The notes under the pieces were generated by a model. It ran no database searches. It was given only the letters and a program-made list of their open reading frames with translations, and was not told the origin of the DNA. Below are positions 1-6,979 of a stretch of DNA of 8,636 bases, piece after piece. The position numbers were made by a program, and so were the translations under genes. Every line of letters starts with the position of its first letter. Position 1 is the first letter of the stretch. The stretch spans positions 1 to 8,636 of the forward strand of contig JAAYXM010000262.1 of NCBI GenBank assembly GCA_012515925.1, given 5' to 3'. The stretch is from Clostridiales bacterium (lineage in GTDB: Bacteria > Bacillota > Clostridia > Oscillospirales > JAAYXM01).

Positions 1-279
1 ACTATGCCACCTATCCGGTATACCACTAGAATAAGTAAACGAGCCGCCCCATCCGGCATAAGCCCATTTCCTGTATTGGGTGTAATCCTGGAAATACGCT
101 ATGGTTTGTCCGGCATCTCCGGGATATGCGCGGATGCGGAAATCATACGTGACTGCCGCCCCGGAAAGCGGAACCTCCTCCTCCGCTCCCGCGCCGATAT
201 AAAGCGCGGGCATAAGCGCGAAAAGCATTGCGATGCATAAAAACGCGCTTACACTTTTTCTGATAGCTTTGCTTTTCAT
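1..279 (-). CDS. Secreted protein of unknown function, N-terminal part (cut by window start)
   Basis: The ATG at 279-277 opens 93 codons that run off the window without a stop. It is preceded at 8 nt by a very strong ribosome binding site (AAAGGAGGAG, 297-288). The first ~33 residues form a textbook Sec signal peptide: basic start (MKSKAIRKS), hydrophobic core (AFLCIAMLFALMPALYIG), then AGA followed by EEE, so signal peptidase I probably cuts after residue 33. The visible mature part (VPLSGAAVTYDFRIRAYPGD...) is rich in Tyr, Trp and Gly and suggests a beta-rich exported domain, but I recognise no family. The AraC-type gene diverges from it across a 210-nt promoter region, so that regulator may control it; this is inferred from position only. 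The product could be a surface adhesin, a carbohydrate-binding protein or an exported enzyme. Confidence 0.8.
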   Translation of the reverse strand, partial: MKSKAIRKSVSAFLCIAMLFALMPALYIGAGAEEEVPLSGAAVTYDFRIRAYPGDAGQTIAYFQDYTQYRKWAYAGWGGSFTYSSGIPDRWHS

Positions 280-489
280 TGTTATTGCTCCTCCTTTATA
301 ATTATTTAATATTGACAGTTAGAACGGTTTTTCCGTGCCATGATTTTTTTTAATTATATCAAGACCTTTTAAAAAGGAATTGTATAAAATCGCCACGACA
401 TTTAATTAATCTGCCGATTGATTGTTTTTTTAGTAAATATATGTTAAAGTATTTATTGGTTAAGATTATCTGAAAAGAGGTGTTTTGAC
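280..489. promoter_or_regulatory. Divergent intergenic region between secreted-protein gene and AraC-type gene
   Basis: This 210-nt stretch is AT-rich and separates two divergently transcribed genes. It holds the extended -10 for the left gene, a 13-nt inverted repeat at 365-377 (CCTTTT/AAAAGG arms around one A) and a weak candidate promoter for the right gene: TTGATT at 418-423, a 16-nt spacer, then TATGTT at 440-445. A TTGACA at 312-317 on the plus strand has no -10 partner at the right distance. An AraC-type binding site would be expected here, but no clear direct repeat marks it. Confidence 0.4.
353..361 (-). promoter_or_regulatory. Extended -10 promoter of the secreted-protein gene
   Basis: On the minus strand this reads TGATATAAT, a perfect extended -10 (TGn plus TATAAT), with no convincing -35 box upstream. 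Transcription would begin near 346 and leave a leader of about 65 nt. Next to it at 365-377 is a short inverted repeat, CCTTTT A AAAAGG, placed where an activator or repressor could bind upstream of the -10. Confidence 0.5.
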
Positions 490-1788
490 TTGTCTTTAAA
501 AATCATGTTTGAACCCGATGAATTTTCGGATAACAGCATACCAAAACACTTCTCAAACCTGTTTAATATACAGAAGGGAACTTCTCATGCATTGGAGAAC
601 GTGCATATGCATAACTATGTTCAGTTATGGTATGTCGTATCGGGCAGCTTTCGTCATATTATTAACGGGAATTCATATACGCAGTCTTACGGAGATTTTC
701 TCGCTCTTCCTCCCTATTGTCCTCACCAAATTGATACACGCGAATTCGAATATGTTGAATATTTTGGGGTTAATCTCGGCGATATATTAAATGACGGCAG
801 CTCAAAAGAATCGATGTTCGAACTGGCTTATTTACGACCGCTTTTATTTCACGACGATAAAGATACTCCGTTTGTGCATCTGCGCGGCGATACCGCGAAG
901 CAAGCGGAAAAAATCTGTTACGAAATGCTTGAGGAATTTAACCGCGAAGTAAACTGTTCGCCGGTATTGATTCGCAGATTGTTGATTAAGCTTCTGACTC
1001 TGGTTGCCGGTAAATATACGGAACCCGTTCTGTCGTCGCGCGATATGAAAACCATTATCAACTGTCGGGAAGCCATACAACGCGCTATAGACTATACCGA
1101 TAAGCATTTTACCGAGAATATAAGCTTAAGGGAAATCTCAAATATTGCGTCAATAAGCGAACGTTCTTTTTTGCGGATTTTCAGAGAGGTTACCGGAGCC
1201 ACCTTTTACACATACATACGGCGGCTGCGGATAAAAAAAGCAAAAAAAATGCTCGCGGATACGAGTCTTCCGGTTGTAAATATCTGTTATGACTGCGGTT
1301 TTTTCGATATGCCGCATTTTATACGTACATTTAAAGCGGACGTCGGACTTACCCCCGGCGCTTATCGGAAAAAGCATCAATATCCATTTAAATATCTTCA
1401 AGAAAACAAGGCTAAAAACATCGAAATAACGCAGCGCAATACGCCTTATTGGGACGGCTATAACGAAAAAGAACCGTTTTTAGCCAAATTCCATGAATTG
1501 GAGGGTGACCCTTACCCATCGATCTGGGAGCTTGTCTCGGAAACCCCGTTTCCCGAAAAAAAAGCCGTTCTGTTTTATTTAAGATGTGGTTCTACAACCG
1601 CCAACTGGAATAAAGACGCAATCGACGTAATAAGCGGCGAAGTGATTGCGAAGCGCATACAATGCATGACCGACGGGGAATACCACTGGTGGTCCGACCT
1701 GCCGTATTATGTTGAAAGATATAATATAGAACTGCCGCGGGCATTTATCGATAAGTGCGTCGCCGCGTGGGAAAAAGAGAACAGTTGA
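490..1788 (+). CDS. AraC-family transcriptional regulator with cupin sensor and C-terminal extension
   Basis: DNA-binding regulator of 432 residues. Residues ~25-95 look like an AraC-type cupin sensor (HNYVQLWYVVSGSFRHIING, then GDFLALPPYCPHQID), usually binding a sugar or small metabolite. Residues ~196-298 are the double helix-turn-helix: ISLREISNIASISERSFLRI is the first unit, and FFDMPHFIRTFKADVGLTPGAYRKK carries the family signature of the second. AraC proteins normally end there; this one continues ~134 residues with a tryptophan-rich segment (TDGEYHWWSDLPYYVERYN, from ~394) that I cannot assign. The start is TTG at 490, chosen because AGAGGTG lies 7 nt upstream; the ATG at 505 would leave the site 22 nt away. 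GC is clearly lower than in the dap genes. The gene diverges from a secreted-protein gene, a usual arrangement for local control. The ligand is unknown. Confidence 0.9.
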   Translation: MSLKIMFEPDEFSDNSIPKHFSNLFNIQKGTSHALENVHMHNYVQLWYVVSGSFRHIINGNSYTQSYGDFLALPPYCPHQIDTREFEYVEYFGVNLGDILNDGSSKESMFELAYLRPLLFHDDKDTPFVHLRGDTAKQAEKICYEMLEEFNREVNCSPVLIRRLLIKLLTLVAGKYTEPVLSSRDMKTIINCREAIQRAIDYTDKHFTENISLREISNIASISERSFLRIFREVTGATFYTYIRRLRIKKAKKMLADTSLPVVNICYDCGFFDMPHFIRTFKADVGLTPGAYRKKHQYPFKYLQENKAKNIEITQRNTPYWDGYNEKEPFLAKFHELEGDPYPSIWELVSETPFPEKKAVLFYLRCGSTTANWNKDAIDVISGEVIAKRIQCMTDGEYHWWSDLPYYVERYNIELPRAFIDKCVAAWEKENS

Positions 1789-1851
1789 TATAATAAGCGC
1801 CGCCCCTGTCCGCTTTAATCGGGCAGGGGCGGCGTAGTATCTTATAATATC
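1787..1851. terminator. Long GC-rich hairpin after the AraC-type gene, possible terminator
   Basis: The core arms CGCCGCCCCTGTCCG (1798-1812) and CGGGCAGGGGCGGCG (1820-1834) pair over 15 bp with one G-U and a 7-nt loop. AT-rich flanks extend it: GATATAATAAG at 1787-1797 pairs 10 of 11 with CTTATAATATC at 1841-1851, across a 6-nt bulge on the right side. The hairpin begins at the stop codon of the AraC-type gene. No proper U-run follows on either strand, so termination is plausible but not proven. Confidence 0.5.
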
Positions 1852-2049
1852 GCCTCGAATTAACACAGGATGGGGTTTTCCCGCTCTTTCGATGGGCATA
1901 AACAGATAAAAGAAAAGTAATAAGTTGCTTTCTCTCCCCCCGGGAGGAAACACAAGCAAACACAACAAAATACATAATAATGGTTGCCAAATAAGGGCGG
2001 TTTATGTTATTCTATTCGTACTAATACTTTTTTACGGGAGCAATGTCAA
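1852..2049. promoter_or_regulatory. Leader and promoter region of the dap operon
   Basis: Noncoding stretch before dapF. A candidate promoter is TTGCCA at 1984-1989, an 18-nt spacer, then TATTCT at 2008-2013 with a TG just upstream (extended -10), putting the transcript start near 2020 and leaving a leader of ~30 nt. A small CTCCC/GGGAG hairpin at about 1933-1948 sits between TTGCTT and AAGCAA arms. I looked for a lysine riboswitch and saw no candidate; the predicted leader is far too short to hold one. Confidence 0.35.
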
Positions 2050-2886
2050 ATGAGCCTTAGTTTTACTAAAATGCACGGAAACGGAAACGATTATATATAT
2101 ATCAACTGCTTCGAGGAAACCGTGGAAAACCCGAGCGATCTTTCCGTCCGTCTGAGTGACCGGCATTTCGGTGTCGGCGGCGACGGCATCGTGCTGATTA
2201 TGCCGTCGGAGGCGGCTGACGTCCGCATGAGAATGTTTAACGCCGACGGGTCCGAGGGCAAGATGTGCGGGAACGCGATACGCTGTGTCGGGAAATACGC
2301 ATATGAGCGCGGCCTGTGCAAAAAGGGGACAATCAGCGTCGAAACGGCTTCCGGTATCAAGACGCTGTATTTAACCGTAAACAATAATACCGTGGAATCG
2401 GTGCGCGTGGATATGGGCGCGCCTGTTCTGGAGCCGTCAAAAATCCCGGTTCTAAGCGACGAGATAATCGACGTTCCGGTCAAAACCGAGTTTTTCGACA
2501 CACCGCTCACCTGCGTCTCAATGGGCAACCCCCACGCGGTCATGTTCACGCAGGGCATTGACGCGTTCGACCTTGAAAAAATCGGCCCGTTATACGAGAA
2601 AAACAGGATATTCCCCGAGGGCGTCAATACCGAGTTCGTCGAGGTTATTGACGACAAAACGCTTAAGATGCGCGTCTGGGAGCGCGGCAGCGGCGAAACG
2701 CTTGCCTGCGGGACGGGCGCGTGCGCGGTCGTCGTGGCGGCAATACTCAAGGGATATGTAAAGAGAAACAGGGATATAAGGGTAAAGCTTCGCGGCGGCG
2801 ATTTAATAGTACGCTGGGATGACGAAACCGTATGGATGACGGGCGGTGCGGCCTTCGTGTATGACGGAAGGCTGCCCACCGAATAA
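2050..2886 (+). CDS. dapF: Diaminopimelate epimerase
   Basis: Cytoplasmic enzyme (EC 5.1.1.7) that converts LL- to meso-diaminopimelate, the penultimate step of lysine synthesis and the source of the peptidoglycan cross-linking residue. It is cofactor-independent and uses two cysteines as acid and base. Both are present: Cys73 in KMCGNAIRC and Cys220 in ACGTGACA. Other family motifs are KMHGNGNDYIYI (residues 7-18), GGDGIVL (43-49), FNADGSEG (63-70), GNPH (159-162) and ERGSGET (211-217). The ATG at 2050 is preceded by GGGAG at 2036-2040 with 9-nt spacing and gives 278 residues, the normal family length. The open frame extends upstream to a TTG at 1984, but those residues are not family-like. 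dapL follows 45 nt downstream, matching the aminotransferase pathway. Confidence 0.97.
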   Translation: MSLSFTKMHGNGNDYIYINCFEETVENPSDLSVRLSDRHFGVGGDGIVLIMPSEAADVRMRMFNADGSEGKMCGNAIRCVGKYAYERGLCKKGTISVETASGIKTLYLTVNNNTVESVRVDMGAPVLEPSKIPVLSDEIIDVPVKTEFFDTPLTCVSMGNPHAVMFTQGIDAFDLEKIGPLYEKNRIFPEGVNTEFVEVIDDKTLKMRVWERGSGETLACGTGACAVVVAAILKGYVKRNRDIRVKLRGGDLIVRWDDETVWMTGGAAFVYDGRLPTE

Positions 2887-2931
2887 TATAATTAATAGTA
2901 TTATGTATAGACATATAAGGAGCTTTGGCAA

Positions 2932-4119
2932 ATGAGAATCAACGACAACTACCTGAATTTAAAGGAAAGCTATCTGTTTTCGGATATCGCGCGGCGGGTC
3001 TCGGAATATAAGGAGAAAAACCCGTGCGCGGAAATTATCAGGCTCGGTATCGGCGACGTTACAAGGCCGCTGCCCGCAGCCGTTATAGCCGCGGTACACA
3101 AGGCGATAGACGAGCAGTCGAGCGCTGAGGGCTTTCGCGGCTACGGTCCGGAGCAGGGTTATGACTTCCTGCGGCGCGCGATTGCGGACAACGATTACCG
3201 CGCAAACGGCGTAGATATACAGGAGGACGAGATATTCGTGAGCGACGGCGCTAAATCCGATACCGGAAACATCGGTGATATACTTTCAAACGACAACATC
3301 GTCGCGATAACCGACCCGGTTTATCCCGTATATCTCGATACGAATACAATGGCGGGGCGTGAAATAAAATATATCCCGTCGACCGCCGAAAACGAATTTG
3401 CGCCAAATCCTCCGGAATACCGCGCGGATATGGTTTACCTTTGCTCGCCGAACAACCCGACGGGCTCGGTTTTGACGCGCGAAAAGCTTAAGGCATGGGT
3501 CGATTACGCGATTTCCAATAACGCGGTAATTTTGTTCGACTCGGCATATGTGGCGTATATCTCGGAGCCGGACGTTCCGCGCAGCATTTACGAAATTGAC
3601 GGCGCGAAAAAATGCGCGATAGAGTTCAGAAGCTTTTCAAAAACCGCGGGTTTTACGGGCCTGCGCTGCGCGTACACCGTTGTTCCTAAAGAACTTTCCG
3701 CGAAAGCCGCGGACGGAAGCGCGGTTTCATTGAACAAGCTGTGGCTGCGCCGTCAGACGACGAAATTCAACGGCGTTCCGTATATAGTCCAGCGCGCCGC
3801 CGAGGCGGTATACTCGCCTGAGGGCAAGGCGCAGGTGCGTGAAACCATAGCTTATTATATGGAAAACGCGCGTATAATCCGCGAGGGCCTTGCCGCGGCG
3901 GGCTTTAAGGTGTTCGGCGGCGTCAACGCCCCGTATATCTGGATGAAATGTCCGGGCGCTTCATGGGATTTCTTTGACCTGCTTCTAAACCGCACTTGCG
4001 TCGTGGGCACTCCGGGCTCGGGCTTCGGGAAAAACGGCGAGGGTTATTTCAGATTAACCGCGTTCGGAACCCGCGAAAACACATTGGAGGCACTTGAACG
4101 TATAAAAAAAGCGTTTTAG
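2932..4119 (+). CDS. dapL: LL-diaminopimelate aminotransferase
   Basis: PLP-dependent fold-type I aminotransferase (EC 2.6.1.83) that makes LL-diaminopimelate directly from tetrahydrodipicolinate and glutamate, replacing the acylated dapD/C/E steps. The N-terminal pattern INDNYLNLKESYLFSDIARR and the RLGIGDVTRPLP segment (37-48) are characteristic of DapL rather than of general aspartate aminotransferases. PLP-site residues are visible: SPNNPTG (172-178), Asp203 and Tyr206 in LFDSAY, and Schiff-base Lys237 in SFSKTAGFTG. The substrate carboxylate-binding Arg is probably Arg374 in YFRLTAFG. The 395 residues are slightly short of the ~410 typical for plant and chlamydial enzymes, without loss of any core motif. 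The start at 2932 has AAGGAG at 2917-2922, 9 nt away. Its product is the substrate of the DapF encoded just upstream, so the two genes form a metabolic pair. Confidence 0.96.
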   Translation: MRINDNYLNLKESYLFSDIARRVSEYKEKNPCAEIIRLGIGDVTRPLPAAVIAAVHKAIDEQSSAEGFRGYGPEQGYDFLRRAIADNDYRANGVDIQEDEIFVSDGAKSDTGNIGDILSNDNIVAITDPVYPVYLDTNTMAGREIKYIPSTAENEFAPNPPEYRADMVYLCSPNNPTGSVLTREKLKAWVDYAISNNAVILFDSAYVAYISEPDVPRSIYEIDGAKKCAIEFRSFSKTAGFTGLRCAYTVVPKELSAKAADGSAVSLNKLWLRRQTTKFNGVPYIVQRAAEAVYSPEGKAQVRETIAYYMENARIIREGLAAAGFKVFGGVNAPYIWMKCPGASWDFFDLLLNRTCVVGTPGSGFGKNGEGYFRLTAFGTRENTLEALERIKKAF

Positions 4120-4172
4120 TATAAAACACCTATAGGCCGTATACCTGAATTGAAAAGAAAGGGAAATCAGAT

Positions 4173-5051
4173 ATGAACGAATACATTATAATAACCGATT
4201 CCACCGCGGATTTGCCGGCGGATCTGGTTTGCGAGCTTTCCCTGACAGTGCTGCCTCTGGAATTTACGATTGACGGTAAAACGTACAAGGATGACCCGCT
4301 AAACCCCGGGCTTTCAAGCAAATCGTTCTACGATATGCTGAGAAGCGGTAAAATGTCACGCACCTCCCAGATTAACACGAATACGTTTACCGAGTGTTTC
4401 GGGAAGTTTCTGGACGAGGGCAGGGACGTGTTGTATGTCGCGTTCTCCTCGGCGCTCAGCGGGACATATCAATCCGCCTGCATTGCGGCGGACGAGCTGC
4501 GCGAAAAATACCCGGACAATAAAATCGTTATCGTCGATACGCTTTCCGCCTCGCTCGGTGAGGGGCTTCTGGTTTACCACGCGGCAAATATGAAGGCAAA
4601 CGGCGCGGATATCGACACTGTCGCCGGCTGGCTTGAGGAGAACAAGCTTAAGATGTGCCACTGGTTTACGGTTGACGATTTAAACCACTTAAAACGCGGC
4701 GGCAGGATATCCTCCGCGACCGCGCTTATCGGCAGCCTTTTGGGTATAAAGCCGGTGCTGCGCGTAAACGATGAGGGAAAGCTTGTGCCCGTGACCAAGG
4801 TTCGCGGCAGGAAGCAATCCCTTGACGCGCTGGTCGACAGAATCGCCAAAACCTGCGTTAACCCGACCGAGCAGACCGTGTTTATCAGTCATGGCGATGT
4901 AATTGATGACGCAGAGTATGTAAAGAGTGAAATTATACGGCGCGTACATGCCAAGGCTGTTAAATTCGGCAATGTCGGTCCCGTCGTAGGCTCACATTCC
5001 GGCCCGGGCACGATTGCGGTATTCTTTTTCTCCGAAAACCGTAACCCGTAA
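4173..5051 (+). CDS. DegV family protein (fatty-acid-binding, FakB-like)
   Basis: Cytoplasmic lipid-binding protein of 292 residues. Members of this family hold a fatty acid, and characterised FakB proteins present it to a FakA kinase for phospholipid synthesis. Family features in order: IITDSTADLP (6-15), TSQ (64-66), FSSALSGTYQSA (91-102), VDTLSASLGEG (121-131), LKRGGRIS (173-180), GIKPVL (191-196), KVRGRKQSLDALV (209-221) and SHSGPGTIAVFF near the C-terminus, which contacts the fatty-acid carboxylate. No FakA gene is visible here, so the partner must be elsewhere. AAGGGA at about 4159-4164 supports the ATG at 4173. The gap from dapL is 53 nt with no terminator, so it is probably the last gene of the dap operon; the link to lysine synthesis is positional only. 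Confidence 0.92.
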   Translation: MNEYIIITDSTADLPADLVCELSLTVLPLEFTIDGKTYKDDPLNPGLSSKSFYDMLRSGKMSRTSQINTNTFTECFGKFLDEGRDVLYVAFSSALSGTYQSACIAADELREKYPDNKIVIVDTLSASLGEGLLVYHAANMKANGADIDTVAGWLEENKLKMCHWFTVDDLNHLKRGGRISSATALIGSLLGIKPVLRVNDEGKLVPVTKVRGRKQSLDALVDRIAKTCVNPTEQTVFISHGDVIDDAEYVKSEIIRRVHAKAVKFGNVGPVVGSHSGPGTIAVFFFSENRNP

Positions 5052-5086
5052 CTCCCAACAAACCGGTGGTATTAGATAAAACAAAA

Positions 5087-5121
5087 AAGCTGATGTGAAC
5101 GGAAAACCGACACATCAGCTT
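5087..5121. terminator. Bidirectional terminator between degV-family gene and malic enzyme gene
   Basis: An 11-bp perfect stem, AAGCTGATGTG at 5087-5097 and CACATCAGCTT at 5111-5121, encloses a loop with a small inner CGG/CCG pairing around AAAA. On the plus strand it is followed by TATTATTTAT; on the minus strand it is followed by a run of six T (complement of 5083-5088). It lies exactly between two convergent genes and can end transcription from both sides. Confidence 0.85.
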
Positions 5122-5133
5122 ATTATTTATGCT

Positions 5134-6306
5134 TTACAGGCGGGCGACGCCACTTTCCTTTGCCGCCTCGGCGACCGCCTTCGCTACCGCCGGGCCGACC
5201 CGTTTGTCAAACGGCTCGGGAATGATATAATCCGGTCTTAAGTCCTTTTCGTCAATTAGGTTTGCTATCGCGTACGCCGCGGCGACCTTCATATCGTCGT
5301 TAATGTCGGACGCGCGCACGTCCAGCGCGCCGCGGAACACGCCCGGGAACGCGAGCACGTTGTTTATCTGGTTCGGAAAGTCCGAACGGCCGGTGCCCAC
5401 GACCGCGGCTCCCGCGGCCTTCGCCTCGTCCGGCATAATCTCGGGTACGGGATTGCTCATGACGAACACCATCGGGTCCTTGTTCATGGATTTAATCATA
5501 TCCTGCGTAATCAGGCCCGGTCCGGACAGACCGAACACAACGTCCGCCCCGACTAACATATCCGCGAGAGTACCGGATTTCTTCGCGCGGTTCGTGATTT
5601 TCGCCATCATTTCCTTCTCAGGGTTGAGCCCGTCGCGGCCCTCGTAAATCGCGCCCTTGCGGTCGCAAAGGATAACCTCTTTAAGCCCGAGCGCCATAAG
5701 CAGACGCGTTACCGCGATAGCCGACGCGCCCGCGCCGGAGACAACCGCCTTAAGGCTTCCGATATCCCTTTTCATAAGCCTGCACGCGCCGATCATCGCG
5801 GAGGCGGCGACAATCGCCGTACCGTGCTGGTCGTCGTGGAAAATCGGGATGTCGCATGTTTCCTTGAGCCTGCGCTCGATTTCAAAGCAGCGCGGCGCGG
5901 ATATATCCTCTAAGTTTATCCCTCCGAAGCTTCCGGCTAACAGCGAGACAACCTTGACTATATCGTCAACCTCTTTTGAGCGTATGCAGAGCGGGAACGC
6001 GTCAACGTCCGCGAACTGCTTGAACAGTACGCATTTCCCCTCCATAACGGGCATTCCGGCCTCGGGGCCGATATCACCGAGCCCCAGAACCGCGGTCCCG
6101 TCGGTAACAACCGCGACAAGGTTCCACCGTCTCGTATATTTATAGCTTAAATCCACGTTATCGCTGATTTGAAGGCACGGCTCGGCAACGCCCGGGGTGT
6201 AGGCGACCGACAGCTCGTCCTTGTTATTTACCGTACAGCGGCTTATAACCTCTATCTTGCCCTGCCACTTTTCATGGTCAATTATCGCTTGTTTTTTGTA
6301 GTCCAT
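5134..6306 (-). CDS. NAD-dependent malic enzyme (oxaloacetate-decarboxylating)
   Basis: Cytoplasmic enzyme (EC 1.1.1.38 type) that oxidatively decarboxylates malate to pyruvate and CO2. The 390 residues match the short bacterial form, without the phosphotransacetylase-like extension of MaeB proteins. Catalytic Tyr36 lies in AYTPGVAEPC and Lys91 in MEGKCVLFKQFADVDAFP. Metal ligands are Glu133 and Asp134 in NLEDISAPRCFEIE and Asp159 in FHDDQHGTA. The Rossmann motif GAGASA is at 191-196, and an acidic Asp215 ends the second strand (LCDRKG), favouring NAD over NADP. Asn285 (MSNPVPEI) and Asn316 (FPNQINN) complete the substrate site. GGAGG at 6322-6318 lies 11 nt before the ATG. The gene has its own promoter and is convergent with the dap operon. 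Cofactor choice is inferred from sequence only. Confidence 0.95.
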   Translation of the reverse strand: MDYKKQAIIDHEKWQGKIEVISRCTVNNKDELSVAYTPGVAEPCLQISDNVDLSYKYTRRWNLVAVVTDGTAVLGLGDIGPEAGMPVMEGKCVLFKQFADVDAFPLCIRSKEVDDIVKVVSLLAGSFGGINLEDISAPRCFEIERRLKETCDIPIFHDDQHGTAIVAASAMIGACRLMKRDIGSLKAVVSGAGASAIAVTRLLMALGLKEVILCDRKGAIYEGRDGLNPEKEMMAKITNRAKKSGTLADMLVGADVVFGLSGPGLITQDMIKSMNKDPMVFVMSNPVPEIMPDEAKAAGAAVVGTGRSDFPNQINNVLAFPGVFRGALDVRASDINDDMKVAAAYAIANLIDEKDLRPDYIIPEPFDKRVGPAVAKAVAEAAKESGVARL

Positions 6307-6348
6307 TACCTATTTAACCTCCGATTTCGTTTTTGCGCATCGCATTAA

Positions 6349-6378
6349 ATTGTATCATTTTATTCGGTAGATAAGCAA
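6349..6378 (-). promoter_or_regulatory. Promoter of the malic enzyme gene
   Basis: Read on the minus strand: TTGCTT (6378-6373), an 18-nt spacer, then TACAAT (6354-6349) with TGA directly upstream, making an extended -10. Transcription would start near 6342 and give a leader of about 36 nt. Confidence 0.55.
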
Positions 6379-6391
6379 TAGACGAAAACCT

Positions 6392-6427
6392 AAAAAAACG
6401 TCATACTTTTTGTTAAAAAACTAACAA
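6392..6427 (-). terminator. Weak candidate terminator after the YbjQ-family gene
   Basis: TTGTTA and TAACAA (6410-6415 with 6422-6427) form a 6-bp stem right after the stop codon of the YbjQ-family gene. A run of seven T on the minus strand (6398-6392) follows after a 10-nt gap. The stem is AT-rich and weak, so some read-through into the malic enzyme gene is likely. Confidence 0.3.
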
Positions 6428-6428
6428 T

Positions 6429-6740
6429 TTATATAAATTTTACGGCAGTTCCGTACACTATTACCTCGGCGGCGCCCTGCATCACCGCGGACGATGCGTA
6501 TCTGATATTGACAACCGCGTCCGCGCCGAGCCTTTCGGCCTCCTCGACCATGCGCTTGGTCGCGATCGCCCGCGCGTCGTTCATCATCTCCGTATACGCC
6601 TTTAACTCGCCGCCGACGAGTGTCTTGAACGCCTGCGTAATATCGCGCCCTATGTTTTTCGATTGAATCGTCGCGCCCTTGACAAGCCCGAGCATTTCAA
6701 GCTTTTTATCCGAAATATAATCAGTATTTACCAAGATCAT
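6429..6740 (-). CDS. YbjQ/UPF0145 family protein
   Basis: Small cytoplasmic protein of 103 residues, from a family sometimes labelled heavy-metal-binding but with no settled role. Family features: GLVKGATIQSKNIGRD (start of the conserved core), a VGGELKAYTEMMNDAR segment, AIATKRMVEEAERLGADAVVNIRY, and a final strand ending in GTAVKF. The ATG at 6740 is preferred because AAGGAG (6757-6752) is 11 nt upstream; a GTG at 6749 in the same frame would be only 2 nt from that site. The start lies inside the 3' end of the membrane-protein gene, with a 20-nt overlap in another frame, so translation is probably coupled. YbjQ-type proteins are thought to form ring oligomers; that is family knowledge, not visible here. 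Confidence 0.88.
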   Translation of the reverse strand: MILVNTDYISDKKLEMLGLVKGATIQSKNIGRDITQAFKTLVGGELKAYTEMMNDARAIATKRMVEEAERLGADAVVNIRYASSAVMQGAAEVIVYGTAVKFI

Positions 6741-6936
6741 CTTCTTCACCGCTCCTTATCTCTTTTATTCTTTCAATTAATACGAAGATTGATACGCCGA
6801 TTAACGCGAGGAAAATGACGGCACCCAGGATTTTTATAAAGTTCGGTACCTCGTACACAAAGCAAGCTACCAATTGACCGATGAAAAATACGATTAACAG
6901 ACCCGCGATAAAAGCCGGCGCTATAATCTTTTTCAA
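6721..6936 (-). CDS. Small membrane protein with two transmembrane helices
   Basis: A 71-residue hypothetical protein. Residues ~4-28 (IIAPAFIAGLLIVFFIGQLV and following) and ~34-54 (IKILGAVIFLALIGVSIFVL) are hydrophobic enough to span the membrane, linked by a short YEVPNF turn. The tail is charged (ERIKEIRSGEEDDLGKY), so both ends probably face the cytoplasm. The start is TTG at 6936; AAGGGG lies 9 nt upstream on the minus strand, and no ATG is available before the first helix. The gene overlaps the YbjQ-family start by 20 nt and shares its promoter, suggesting the two products act together, perhaps with this one as membrane anchor. No named family is recognised. Confidence 0.75.
   Translation of the reverse strand: MKKIIAPAFIAGLLIVFFIGQLVACFVYEVPNFIKILGAVIFLALIGVSIFVLIERIKEIRSGEEDDLGKY
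6752..6757 (-). promoter_or_regulatory. Ribosome binding site that fixes the YbjQ-family start
   Basis: AAGGAG on the minus strand, located inside the coding region of the upstream membrane-protein gene. Spacing is 11 nt to the ATG at 6740 and 2 nt to the in-frame GTG at 6749, so it supports the ATG. Confidence 0.6.
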
Positions 6937-6970
6937 AGCCGACCACCCCTTTATGTTTTATTCTGTGATT

Positions 6971-6979
6971 ATTATATCA
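6971..6979 (-). promoter_or_regulatory. Extended -10 promoter of the membrane protein/YbjQ operon
   Basis: TGATATAAT on the minus strand, an exact extended -10, about 35 nt upstream of the TTG start at 6936. No good -35 box stands 16-18 nt further upstream. The element is also the left arm of a 15-bp inverted repeat that begins the hairpin array, so the array seems to supply this promoter. Confidence 0.55.

Noticed and set aside
4..240. Plus-strand open frame at the window start
   Set aside because: Antisense to a gene with a clear signal peptide and strong ribosome binding site.
1579..1990. Two minus-strand open frames over the end of the AraC-type gene and the following gap
   Set aside because: They read through the GC-rich hairpin and antisense to the regulator, with no family resemblance.
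1852..2049. Lysine riboswitch upstream of the dap operon
   Set aside because: The leader predicted from the promoter is about 30 nt and the region lacks a candidate multi-helix aptamer.
1984..2049. Upstream TTG start for dapF
   Set aside because: The 22 extra residues do not resemble the family; the ATG at 2050 has correct spacing to GGGAG and restores normal length.
2091..2879. Long minus-strand open frame (262 codons)
   Set aside because: A shadow of dapF, which has complete catalytic motifs on the plus strand; the Ser/Thr-rich translation is typical of antisense reading in GC-rich genes.
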